From: SG8-40 sp963792855
GTDB lineage: Bacteria > Pseudomonadota > Gammaproteobacteria > Burkholderiales > Eutrophovitaceae
Length of the DNA stretch: 39,271 nucleotides
Direction: 5' to 3'
Assembly: GCA_963792855.1 (NCBI GenBank)
Contig: CAWBXZ010000002.1
Location: 1 to 39,271 of the forward strand
Within the stretch, counting starts at the first letter, position 1. Every line of letters starts with the position of its first letter. Positions 14,935 to 23,233 of this stretch are shown here, in pieces. The translations under genes were made by a program, and so were the position numbers. Below the pieces are notes generated by a model. That model worked only from the letters and a program-made list of their open reading frames with translations. It searched no databases and was not told where the DNA came from.

Positions 14935-16557
14935 ATGCCAGCCAAGCAACTACTTTTCGGGGAATCCGCGCACGCCAAGATCCTTGCCGGCATGAAGCTG
15001 CTAACCGATGCCGTACGGGTTACTCTTGGGCCGAAGGCTCGTACCGTTGTTCTCGAGAGTGCCTTCGGCGCCCCGACCATCATCAATTCAGGCGTAATGG
15101 TGGCCAGGGAAATCGAACTAAAAGATCCGTTCGAGAATATGGGCGCGCAGATGATGAAGGAAGTCGCCAGCAAGACGTCCAACATCGCTGGTGACGGAAC
15201 GACCACCGCCACCCTGCTTGCCTACGGCCTGGTGCGCGAGGGCATGAAATATGTGGCCGCTGGCATGAATCCGATGGATCTGAAACGAGGAATAGACACC
15301 GCTGTCGAAACAACCGTCGAGGTTCTGAAGGAGCTCGCCAGGCCATGCAGTACTTCGACCGAAATCGAGCAAGTGGCAACGATCTCGGCGAATTCGGACC
15401 AGACCATTGGCAGAATTGTCGCCGAAGCCATGGAAAAGGTCGGTAAGGAAGGCGTCATTACCGTAGAGGATGGTTCCGGCCTGGCGAGCGAACTGGAAGT
15501 CGTCGAAGGCATGCAGTTCGATCGCGGCTATCTCTCGCCTTATTTCATCAATACGCCGGAACGGCATCGGGCAGTTCTCGAAGACGTCTACATTCTCATG
15601 TATGACAAGAAGATCTCTTCCAATCGCGACTTTCTACCGTTGCTCGAAAAGGTTGCCAAGGCCGGTAAACCGTTTCTCATCGTGGCTGAGGATGTCGAGG
15701 GCGAAGTGCTGGCTACGCTCGTCGTCAACACCCTGCGGGGAATCCTGAAGTCCTGCGCGGTCAAGGCACCGGGTTTCGGGGACCGCCGTAAAGCCATGCT
15801 CGAGGATATCGCTGTTCTCACAGGCGGCCAGCTCATTTCCGAAGAACTCGGATTCACGCTGGAGAAAACCGAACTGGCCCAGCTAGGTCACGCAAAGCGT
15901 GTCGAGATCGACAAGGACACCACCACAATCATCGGTGGTGCCGGTGAACACGCACGCATCGAGGCACGCATCACCGATCTGCGTCGACAGGTCAAGGACA
16001 CCACCAGTGACTACGATAAAGAGAAACTACAGGAGCGCATTGCCAAACTCTCCGGCGGCGTCGCCGTGGTGAAAGTTGGTGCTGCCACCGAGACGGAAAT
16101 GAAAGAAAAGAAAGCCCGCGTTGAAGACGCCTTGCACGCGACCCATGCAGCGGTCGAGGAAGGCATCCTGCCCGGCGGCGGTGTGGCACTGCTGCGCGCG
16201 CGGCATCGACTTCGCGATCTGCACGGTGAAAACTCCGACCAGGATGCCGGCATTCGCATTGTCGAACGCGCCCTCGAAGACCCGATCCGTCAAATCGCGG
16301 CCAACGCTGGGGAGGAACCTTCCGTCATAGTCAACAAGGTTGAAGAAGGTAAAGGCAACTTCGGCTACAACGCCCTCACCGGACAATATGGCGACATGGT
16401 GAAAATGGGAGTGCTCGATCCCTGCAAAGTTACCCGCATCGCATTGCAAAACGCGGCGTCCATCGCCAGCCTCGTCCTCACGACCGACTGCATGGTCGCG
16501 GCAATTCCACAGAAGCAACCTCCTTCCATGCCATCGATGGGTGACATGGAAATGTAG
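14935..16557 (+). CDS. groEL: Chaperonin GroEL, orphan paralogue with altered ATPase-site residues
   Basis: A 540-residue full-length 60-kDa chaperonin, with no gaps in the first 400 residues against E. coli GroEL, so numbering is shared. The ATP loop GDGTTTAT (86-93) with Asp87, and Asp398 in RVEDALHAT, are kept. Position 52, Asp in E. coli and needed for normal ATP hydrolysis, is Ser; 51 is Asn instead of Lys; and the phosphate loop LGPKG is LGPKA. Apical residues that bind substrate and GroES (Tyr199, Tyr203, Phe204, Leu234, Leu237, Leu259, Val263, Val264) are all present. The tail is PSMPSMGDMEM, a reduced GGM-type tail. A strong AGGAGG site precedes the ATG. No groES lies next to it, and it sits between two MITE-like copies, so it is probably a secondary, transferable paralogue. 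Confidence 0.95.
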   Translation: MPAKQLLFGESAHAKILAGMKLLTDAVRVTLGPKARTVVLESAFGAPTIINSGVMVAREIELKDPFENMGAQMMKEVASKTSNIAGDGTTTATLLAYGLVREGMKYVAAGMNPMDLKRGIDTAVETTVEVLKELARPCSTSTEIEQVATISANSDQTIGRIVAEAMEKVGKEGVITVEDGSGLASELEVVEGMQFDRGYLSPYFINTPERHRAVLEDVYILMYDKKISSNRDFLPLLEKVAKAGKPFLIVAEDVEGEVLATLVVNTLRGILKSCAVKAPGFGDRRKAMLEDIAVLTGGQLISEELGFTLEKTELAQLGHAKRVEIDKDTTTIIGGAGEHARIEARITDLRRQVKDTTSDYDKEKLQERIAKLSGGVAVVKVGAATETEMKEKKARVEDALHATHAAVEEGILPGGGVALLRARHRLRDLHGENSDQDAGIRIVERALEDPIRQIAANAGEEPSVIVNKVEEGKGNFGYNALTGQYGDMVKMGVLDPCKVTRIALQNAASIASLVLTTDCMVAAIPQKQPPSMPSMGDMEM

Positions 16558-16624
16558 GCAAACCCAGACGGGACATCGCATAACAGCCCGTCATGAGCGT
16601 TAGCCGCGCATGCTTCTCGTGACA

Positions 16625-16789
16625 AGGATAAACGGGACGCTACCCTTGAAACTTCACCGACAAAGATCTGCCATGCGGATCGGAGCAGTTCAACGGAGAG
16701 CTGGAATGACCGCCGGGGCGGCAATTGCAGGATCGGCCTCGCGGGCGGCCGAGAAAAGACGAAAATAAAGGTGGCGTCCCCTTTATTCT
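16625..16789. mobile_element. MITE-like inverted-repeat element, copy 2
   Basis: 165 bases with the ends AGGATAAACGGGACGCTACCC (left) and GGTGGCGTCCCCTTTATTCT (right, inverted). The same interior as copy 1, in the same orientation. It separates groEL from an alpha/beta-hydrolase fragment and appears to truncate that gene. Confidence 0.85.
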
Positions 16790-16797
16790 TCGCGGGT

Positions 16798-16963
16798 CGA
16801 AGTTGTCCAGCACGGCGCTCCAGCGATTGAGCGGCACCGGAGGAGCGCCGACGCGAAGACCCGGTTCCCGGTAGGCGAAGGTGGCTCCGGCCGCCTCGAT
16901 GAATTCGTTCCTGGCTGGCCCGTATGACGAGGCCGATTCGGGGTCCATATTGGAGCCGGGCAC
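16798..16963 (-). pseudogene. N-terminal fragment of an alpha/beta-hydrolase
   Basis: The reverse strand starts at an ATG at 16963 and reads ARNEFIEAAGATFAYREPG, then PPVPLNRWSAVLDNFDPR. This matches the N-terminal strands of small alpha/beta-hydrolases (typically FAYRELG ... VLLNH ... LDNWDP). The frame runs into MITE-like copy 2 at 16789, so the nucleophile elbow and everything after are missing. The Asn-Arg in place of Asn-His in the oxyanion strand is a further sign of decay. Confidence 0.65.
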
Positions 16964-17019
16964 AGCCTACGCCTCGGGCGCGGCCGTCATGCATGATGTT
17001 CAGGTCTTGGCCTATTGCT

Positions 17020-17146
17020 TAAGGCCTGCCATGCAGATCGGAAAAGTTCATCGGAAAGCTGGAACGACTAGCGGAGCGGCAATTGCAGGATCGGCCTCGC
17101 GGGCGGCCGAGAAAAGACGAAAAGAAAGGGCCGCGTCCTCTTTATT
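17020..17146. mobile_element. MITE-like inverted-repeat element, copy 3, left end missing
   Basis: The interior and right end match copies 1 and 2 (GGAGCGGCAATTGCAGGATC, GCGGCCGAGAAAAGACGAAA, GCGTCCTCTTTATT). The left terminal repeat is lost, so matching begins near GGCCTGCCATGC. The stretch 17147-17360 shows no gene. Confidence 0.8.
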
Positions 17147-17360
17147 GCCTTTGTTGGTAACAAGGCACCAGTTATTAAAGGCACATTGAAGCGCGAGCGC
17201 AGATGAATCCCGTCCTTGGCAGCGAACACCAGAGCGCGCGCAAAACTGATGGATAATTGTTCGTAATCGCGCAGAACATTGCCCGGTGGATCGTGCGTTT
17301 TGGGCTCCGGGTGAACGAACCGGGGTAACGTTGGCGTGTCTCGATGACAGTACGAAACCG

Positions 17361-18911
17361 ATGAGCTACAAATCTACGCCGCCGCGTTCAGGTCTGATCG
17401 GAAGCTGGTTGTGGGAGGTCGCGCTGGCCGCGGCTCTGCTGCTTCTCGCCGCCTGCAGTTCGCTACGGCCGGTTGATTTGCCCGCTGAGTACACACCCGC
17501 CCCAGCCAGAGCGTCGATCTGGGAAGCGCTGGCGGCAGACAAACCGGGTGACTGGTATGTGTTGCTCAACCACGGGCCCGACGCATTGGACTGGCGGCTG
17601 CGTGCCATCGACAGTGCTACCGAAAGCATCGATTTTCAGACTTTCCTCTGGAGCTTTGACACGGTCGGAGCGCTGGTGCTCGATCACCTCGTCGAGGCCG
17701 CCCAGAGGGGAGTGAAGGTGAAATTGCTGGTCGATGACACCTTCCTGCTTGGTGAGGACGAGATTCTCCTCGAGATTGCCCATCACCCGAATATCGAGTA
17801 TCGCGTCTTCAATCCCTACAAGCGTCGGGCAAACGGCTTCGTGACCAGGCAGGCGTTAAACCTGGCCGAGTTCCACCGCCTCGATCACCGAATGCACAAC
17901 AAGGCGATGGTAATCGACAATCGTGTTGCCATTGTCGGCGGGCGCAATATTGCGGATGAGTATTTCGGTCTTCATGATCAGGCGAATTTCCGGGATCTGG
18001 AACTGCTTGCAGGAGGCCCGATTGTTACCGAGGTGGCGCGGTCTTTTGACAACTACTGGAACGACCGCTGGTCTTTCCCCATCGAAGCGCTGACACATGT
18101 CAAATCAGCGCCGGCAGATCTGGAGGCGGCACGCCTGGTGCGTGAAAAGAACGCGCATGTGCACGTCGAAGAGTCGGATGATGCCCGATTCGGAAGCTGG
18201 GAGCGCATCATTGCCACTGCTGTCGGCGGGCAAGCCTGGCTCTACACGGACAAACCACCGCAGGATAATCCTGACGAGTTAACGGAAGCCCCGGTGCAGG
18301 TTGAGAGGGCATTGATCGAAATGTTTGATGCCGCTGCGGACGAAATTCTGATTGTGTCGGCGTACCTGATCCCAACGCCGGAACTCGAGGGCGCTGTCGA
18401 GCGTGCTGTCGAGCGGGGCGTGCGCATTCGCATGCTCACCAATTCCATTCGTTCGAACAACCATCTCACAGCGCACAGTGTCTACCGCAATCACATCAAG
18501 GAGCTCCTCGGCAACGGAGCGGAGTTGCATGAAGTGCGTATTGACGCGCACGACAGGCACATCTACATGCTGTCACCGATTGAGGAAAAGGCGCTTTCGT
18601 TGCATGCCAAGGCACTGGTGATTGACGATGACAAGGTTTTTATCGGCAGCGCCAATCTCGACCCAAGGTCTTTGCGACTGAACACCGAGATGGGGTTGCT
18701 GGTCGAGAGCAAGGCGTTGAACGCCATTGTTCGCGATGCGGTTACGCCAGATTTTCAGCGGTCGAACGCATGGGAGCTGCAACTCGACGAAAATGGCGAC
18801 GTTGTATGGGTTTCAGATGACCTCAGGCTAACCAGTCAGCCGGCGATGTCGCTTATGCAAAGCATCGAAGACTGGTTCTTCTCGCATTTGCCTATCGAAG
18901 ACGAACTGTAG
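17361..18911 (+). CDS. Phospholipase D family lipoprotein, cardiolipin synthase ClsC-like
   Basis: A 516-residue protein from the ATG at 17361; the frame extends to 17286 without a better start. A lipoprotein signal is visible (ALLLLAACSSL, lipobox Cys at about residue 32). Two HKD motifs are present: HRMHNKAMVIDNRVAIVGGR and SLHAKALVIDDDKVFIGSAN, each followed by the Asn/Asp-bearing turn (NIADEY, NLDPRS). The tail DWFFSHLPIEDEL fits the ClsC/YmdC type, which makes cardiolipin from two phospholipids at the membrane. A broader PLD-like phosphodiesterase role is possible. It stands alone, without the usual YmdB partner. Confidence 0.9.
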   Translation: MSYKSTPPRSGLIGSWLWEVALAAALLLLAACSSLRPVDLPAEYTPAPARASIWEALAADKPGDWYVLLNHGPDALDWRLRAIDSATESIDFQTFLWSFDTVGALVLDHLVEAAQRGVKVKLLVDDTFLLGEDEILLEIAHHPNIEYRVFNPYKRRANGFVTRQALNLAEFHRLDHRMHNKAMVIDNRVAIVGGRNIADEYFGLHDQANFRDLELLAGGPIVTEVARSFDNYWNDRWSFPIEALTHVKSAPADLEAARLVREKNAHVHVEESDDARFGSWERIIATAVGGQAWLYTDKPPQDNPDELTEAPVQVERALIEMFDAAADEILIVSAYLIPTPELEGAVERAVERGVRIRMLTNSIRSNNHLTAHSVYRNHIKELLGNGAELHEVRIDAHDRHIYMLSPIEEKALSLHAKALVIDDDKVFIGSANLDPRSLRLNTEMGLLVESKALNAIVRDAVTPDFQRSNAWELQLDENGDVVWVSDDLRLTSQPAMSLMQSIEDWFFSHLPIEDEL

Positions 18912-19103
18912 ACGCGGCAAGGACGGCCGGCTGTTGTCAAATCAGTGCGTTTGCGTGCCCGTTGTTCAAGAATAGAGGGAGTCAGGCTGAAACCCCCGCA
19001 GGCGTTCCCGTCGCGCGCTGCGCGCATCAGTCGTTGCGAAACCGTCACGATGTATGGTCTGATTCATGGAACTATAGAAGCGTAACCATCAACGGGCCAT
19101 CTT

Positions 19104-19829
19104 ATGGAATCCCCTGAGTACGAAGCGCGAACGGATCTCGCCGCGGCGCATCGCCTGGCCGTGCGGCATGGACTGAACGAAGGGGTCTGGAATCACATCA
19201 GCCTGTTGCACCCCGACAACGACGATCACATGCTGATATCGCCCGGGCATATGCACTGGTCACAGGTCAGCGCGAGCAATCTTGCGCACATGGATGCCGA
19301 GGGGAACATGCTCTCGGGCGAACGTCCGCCCATTCGTGCCGGCTGGATCATTCACTACCCGGTGCACAAGGCCCGCCCGGACGCCCGGTGTGTGCTGCAC
19401 GTCCACGCGCCATACATCACCGCCATGTCGATCCGAAAGGACATGCTGTTCGAGACCCGCTCGTCCCAGCAGGCAACACCATTTCACAACGACATCGTCT
19501 ACTACGACGTTTATGACGGGCTGCTCGACAGCGAGTCCGAGGGGTTTCGGATGGCCGAAACGCTTGGCGACAAGCGTGTGCTGATGCTGCGCAACCACGG
19601 CGCGCTCATCGCCGCGCCCAGTGTTGCGATGGCCTACCTTTATGTTTATCAGCTTGAGCGCGCCTGCATGTACCAACTGCTGGCCGTTGCCGGCGGCGGC
19701 GAAATGCAGCTGATTCCGGAGGACATCGCCTCGGAGATGGCTGCCCAGGCACGCGCTGCGACGAGTCACGGACATTGGGACGGGATGAAGCGCTGGATCG
19801 AGGCCGTAGAGCCGGACTTCAAGGACTAG
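19104..19829 (+). CDS. Class II aldolase/adducin family protein
   Basis: A 241-residue protein with the class II aldolase fold: NHISLLHPDNDDHMLISPG (substrate/phosphate loop), then VLHVHAPYITAMS, giving the paired zinc-binding histidines, and LMLRNHGALIAAPSVAMAYL with the third zinc His. Members cleave or epimerise sugar phosphates or act as decarboxylases; the substrate cannot be read from the sequence. The His-x-His pair and RNHG are both intact, so an active metalloenzyme is likely. It is a single-gene unit, convergent with the DUF2797 gene. Confidence 0.9.
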   Translation: MESPEYEARTDLAAAHRLAVRHGLNEGVWNHISLLHPDNDDHMLISPGHMHWSQVSASNLAHMDAEGNMLSGERPPIRAGWIIHYPVHKARPDARCVLHVHAPYITAMSIRKDMLFETRSSQQATPFHNDIVYYDVYDGLLDSESEGFRMAETLGDKRVLMLRNHGALIAAPSVAMAYLYVYQLERACMYQLLAVAGGGEMQLIPEDIASEMAAQARAATSHGHWDGMKRWIEAVEPDFKD

Positions 19830-20029
19830 TCGCGGTTGACGCCGCATCACCCCGACCATCACGTCATCCAGGTTAGGGGTCGCACCCTCCGCTGTCTCGT
19901 CAACATTGCGGGCGGCCGTCGTGCAGGCACCGGCAGAGCTGGTTCGACCGTTGGGGCATCCTCCATACCCGCGCCGTGCGCGTTACATAACGGCAGCCTG
20001 GAAACGGACGTCTGGCGTTGCTATAGCTG

Positions 20030-20833
20030 TCAGCTCAGCTCCAGGTGGTAACCGCCATACTTGCGGATGTTGACCACCCCTGTGTCGAGGATCAGATATT
20101 GCCCCTTGATGCCCATCAAGGTGCCCTCGAAAACCGGCTTCTTGTCAAAATTGTGGGAGACGATCTTCGTCGGGTATTCCTCGACCGGATACGCGATCTC
20201 GACCGTGTCAGCGTCTTCCACAGCGGTGCCCGGTAATTCGACCCCGGATGAATTGTCCGCGTGCAGTTTCAGGATTGCGTCGCGCTCGGTCGCAAGATCC
20301 CGAGGCTCGGCCGGGCCCTGCAACATCTTTCGCCAGTTCGTCTTGTCGGCGACGTAGTCTTTCAGCGCGATTTCGACCTGACCGGATTCGAGCCGGTTCG
20401 CGACACGCCGAATCGCGAGCCCCTGGGTCGCGCCCTGGTCGATCCATCGGGATACAGGGTCGACGCCGCGGGTGATCCCGACTTTCAGCGACGATGCGTT
20501 CGAGAGATAAACCGTGTGGGGGATCATGCAATTCGCCACGCCCCATTCGGGTTCGCGGCAAGTCCCCTTCGCGAAGTGGCAGAGTTCCGGCTTCACGACG
20601 CAGCTGTCGCAACTCGCAAGCCGGGTGAAGCACGGGTAGCAGTGGCCCTGGGAAAACGTCTTGCTGATTTCCCGGTCGCAACTCACGCAGGTGATGGATT
20701 GTTTGAACTCGAGCCTGAATGACTTGCCGATTCGATCGTTGAGATCGACATCGACAGGGCCGAGGGGGAGAGCGTACCGAACCGGCTTCCCCGCTTCGAA
20801 TCTCGTTTTCATCTTGCGAACCGGACCTTGCAT
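20030..20833 (-). CDS. DUF2797 domain protein
   Basis: A 267-residue protein matching DUF2797. It has an N-terminal beta region, then a Cys-rich zinc-ribbon-like part (ITCVSCDREISKTFSQGHCY, PCFTRLASCDSCVVKPELC, HFAKGTCREPEWG). The central domain is HTVYLSNASSLKVGITRG, which resembles the start of a GIY-YIG-type fold, then RWIDQGATQGLAIRRV. Its molecular function is unknown. Ribosome-binding site AGAGGAAGAG directly before the ATG. Its last ~60 coding bases and 3' flank are duplicated at 14031-14123. Confidence 0.88.
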   Translation of the reverse strand: MQGPVRKMKTRFEAGKPVRYALPLGPVDVDLNDRIGKSFRLEFKQSITCVSCDREISKTFSQGHCYPCFTRLASCDSCVVKPELCHFAKGTCREPEWGVANCMIPHTVYLSNASSLKVGITRGVDPVSRWIDQGATQGLAIRRVANRLESGQVEIALKDYVADKTNWRKMLQGPAEPRDLATERDAILKLHADNSSGVELPGTAVEDADTVEIAYPVEEYPTKIVSHNFDKKPVFEGTLMGIKGQYLILDTGVVNIRKYGGYHLELS

Positions 20834-20989
20834 CTCTTCCTCTGGTAATGCGCTCCCGGCGCGATCGCAGTTCCGTCACCGCAATGCGCGACTTTTTCGC
20901 AGCCATCATACGACATGATCTGCGGCCGGACGCGTTTGCCCGGACCGCACTACGTGGCACCGGGGTCGAATCGACGAGACTTCTGCCGC

Positions 20990-21060
20990 GCGGCCCGGTT
21001 CGCCGCCGCGCTCTTTAACGGAGACTTGTTTAGCGATAGCTTGAGAGCCCCTTTATACTT
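20990..21060 (+). mobile_element. IS91-type element end, degenerate copy 3
   Basis: CTTTAACGGAGACTTG, then AGCTTGAGAGCCCCTTTATA (21014-21054 region) corresponds to the ends of copies 1 and 2 (CTTTATCGGGGGCTTGACC, TTGAGAACCCCGTT). No transposase coding sequence is attached. It lies 90 bases before the RidA-like gene, as copy 1 does before the lolA-like gene. Confidence 0.5.
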
Positions 21061-21144
21061 GCAGTACGCTGCCGGCTGTCCCGTTTCTGCTGTTGATCGC
21101 TGCGGCGCTGACTCTATCGCAACGGCGCCGCCAGGAGACCATCT

Positions 21145-22011
21145 GTGCAAGATCAAGTTCGGACGAAGTTGCATTCACGTCGTGGTTTTCTTGCCGCTGC
21201 GGCTTGTCTCACCGCTGCCGCGACGCCGCTGGGGCGCACCCTGGCGCAGCCGCCGATCATTAACGCCCCCACCTTGCTCGAGAACGAGGCCGGGGGCTAC
21301 CTGGTTCTACCGGCTGGGCAGGCATTCTGCGGCGGGGTGATCGCCACCCCGGGGCACGAGGTCGTGCACGCGCTGCTCTCACCCTGGGTGCCGCTGCGCG
21401 ATGCCTGGGCATTGATCCAGGCACACCTGAGCGCGCAGAAGCGACCCATGCAGGCGCTGTGCGGCATGGAGCTGCGCATCCCCGAGCAGCTCACGATGCA
21501 GGGCTTCCGCGACTTCAACGCCCCCTACATCGAGCAGCTGCGCAAGCACCAGCTGATTATCGGCAACTACAGCGCGGTGTGCCGCACCAATGTGGCCCCG
21601 GCCACGGACAAGCCGAAGGAGCCGTCGCTGCACGCGTTCTCCTACTGCGTGCCGAGCAAGACCGCAACCAGGACCTTCTGCATTTCGGGCACCGCGGACA
21701 TCGACCAGAGTGGACGCGTCGTGGCCGAGGGCGACACATCCCCGGCGGGTATGCGCATGCGCCTCCAGCACTGTATCGATGCCACTACCGAACGCCTGGC
21801 ACAGTTGGAGCTGCACTGGGGCCTGACCACGCACATCGACCTGTGCGTGGCACGCGACGTGGACAACCTGATCGGCGAGCTGCTTCTGCCCGCGCTCGAG
21901 GGTGCGGGGCAGCGCGGCGTGCGCGTGCACAACGCGCGTCCGCCGATCGTAGGAACCGAGGTTGAACTCGAGTGCCGTGGCGCGCTGCGCGAAGTGGTAG
22001 TGACGGGCTGA
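21145..22011 (+). CDS. Tat-exported RidA-like / chorismatase-fold protein
   Basis: A 288-residue protein from a GTG at 21145 with AGGAG eight bases before it. The N-terminus carries a twin-arginine signal (SRRGFLAAAACLTAAATPLG) ending near LAQP. The mature part looks like a two-domain RidA/YjgF-like fold: EQLTMQGFRDFNAPYIEQL, then SLHAFSYCVPSKTATRTFCI and the RidA-like end FCISGTADIDQSGRVVAEGD, MRMRLQHCIDATTERLAQL. RidA members hydrolyse enamines/imines or deaminate 2-aminomuconate-type compounds. The family call is by pattern and uncertain. It is followed after 68 bases by a nitronate monooxygenase gene in the same direction, so the two probably act together on nitrogenous compounds. Confidence 0.6.
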   Translation: MQDQVRTKLHSRRGFLAAAACLTAAATPLGRTLAQPPIINAPTLLENEAGGYLVLPAGQAFCGGVIATPGHEVVHALLSPWVPLRDAWALIQAHLSAQKRPMQALCGMELRIPEQLTMQGFRDFNAPYIEQLRKHQLIIGNYSAVCRTNVAPATDKPKEPSLHAFSYCVPSKTATRTFCISGTADIDQSGRVVAEGDTSPAGMRMRLQHCIDATTERLAQLELHWGLTTHIDLCVARDVDNLIGELLLPALEGAGQRGVRVHNARPPIVGTEVELECRGALREVVVTG

Positions 22012-22079
22012 GGGCTGCGCCGCTCGCCCTTTCGCAACGCCCCCGGCACCCGTTTGCGCAACCCGAACCGACCCTTTCC

Positions 22080-23060
22080 ATGACCGCACCTGCCCGCACC
22101 CTGCCCCCCGTCCTGAGGAACATCGAGTTCCCGGTGATTGGTTCGCCGCTGTTCATCATCAGCAACCCCAAGCTGGTCATCGCCCAGTGCAAGGCCGGTG
22201 TGGTCGGTTCGATGCCGGCGCTCAACGCCCGTCCGGCCTCACAGCTGGACGAATGGCTGGCCGAGATCACCGAAGCGCTTGCGGCGCATGACAAGGCGCA
22301 CCCCGATTCACCCGCCGCGCCGTTTGCCGTCAATCAGATCGTGCACAAGAGTAACGACCGGCTGGAGCACGACATGCAAGTCTGCGCAAAGTACAAGGTG
22401 CCCATCATCATCACCAGCCTTGGCGCGCGCGAAGACGTGAACCGGGGAGTGCAGGCTTGGGGCGGCGTGGTGCTGCACGACGTCATCAACAATGTCTTTG
22501 CGCACAAGGCTATCGAGAAGGGCGCCGACGGGTTGATCCCGGTGGCGGCCGGTGCCGGTGGCCACGCGAGTGTGAAGAGCCCGTTCGCGATGGTGGCCGA
22601 AATCCGTGAATGGTTCGGCGGCCCGGTGGCGCTGTCGGGCGCGATCTCTTCGGGCGGCGCCATACTGGCCGCACAGGCCATGGGGGCGGATTTCGCCTAT
22701 ATCGGCTCGGCCTTCATTGCCACGGAGGAGGCGCGGGCCGCAGAGGGCTACAAGAAGATGATCACCGAGAGCGATTCGGATGACATTGTCTACAGCAACT
22801 TCTACACGGGTATTCACGGCAACTACCTCAAGGGCAGCATAAGGAACGCCGGCATGGACCCTGACAATTTGCCCGAGAGCGACCCGAGCAAAATGAACTT
22901 CGCCAGCGGCGAAGGCGCCAACGCCGCCAAGGCATGGAAGGACATCTGGGGCTGCGGTCAGGGCATCGGCGCGATTCGCGAGGTGATGCCCGCGGCCGAG
23001 ATGGTCGCCCGCTTCAAGCGTGAGTACATCGCTGCCAAGGTGAGTCTTTGCGGGCATTGA
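22080..23060 (+). CDS. Nitronate monooxygenase (2-nitropropane dioxygenase family)
   Basis: A 326-residue FMN-binding TIM-barrel protein. It starts at the ATG at 22080 (TAPARTLPPVLRNIEFPVIG). Features are GSPLFIISNPKLVIAQCKAG (FMN pocket), the phosphate-binding turn IPVAAGAGGHA, and GGPVALSGAISSGGAILAAQ followed by GADFAYIGSAF, the classical C-terminal FMN-phosphate region. The enzyme oxidises nitronates to carbonyl compounds and nitrite using oxygen. It pairs with the exported RidA-like protein. Because this enzyme is cytosolic and its partner carries a Tat signal, a shared pathway across the membrane is only an inference. Confidence 0.9.
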   Translation: MTAPARTLPPVLRNIEFPVIGSPLFIISNPKLVIAQCKAGVVGSMPALNARPASQLDEWLAEITEALAAHDKAHPDSPAAPFAVNQIVHKSNDRLEHDMQVCAKYKVPIIITSLGAREDVNRGVQAWGGVVLHDVINNVFAHKAIEKGADGLIPVAAGAGGHASVKSPFAMVAEIREWFGGPVALSGAISSGGAILAAQAMGADFAYIGSAFIATEEARAAEGYKKMITESDSDDIVYSNFYTGIHGNYLKGSIRNAGMDPDNLPESDPSKMNFASGEGANAAKAWKDIWGCGQGIGAIREVMPAAEMVARFKREYIAAKVSLCGH

Positions 23061-23089
23061 GCCGGCCGAAGGTGTCAATGCAACCCCAC

Positions 23090-23225
23090 CGTGGCGGGGG
23101 TTGAAAGGACAGGTCGTTCCTGGCGAAGAGCGGTTCGTCGAGAAGATGCAGGCTCGCACGGGCAAGCACCACCGTGCCGATGTGCAAATACACGTTGCCC
23201 GTCGGCGCGAGGCACTTCAATCAAC
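23090..23225 (+). pseudogene. RAYT transposase fragment
   Basis: The plus strand reads LKGQVVPGEERFVEKMQART and HRADVQIHVARRR. This aligns with LKGQIFLGDARFVKKMQARM and HRAGVQIPVSHRR of the RAYT part at 34500-34640. No start or HTH tail is present. Confidence 0.75.
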
Positions 23226-23233
23226 CATGAGGA

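Noticed and set aside
16365..16994. Minus-strand open frame of 209 codons
   Set aside because: It runs through the groEL 3' end, MITE-like copy 2 and the hydrolase fragment in a different frame; an accidental open frame.
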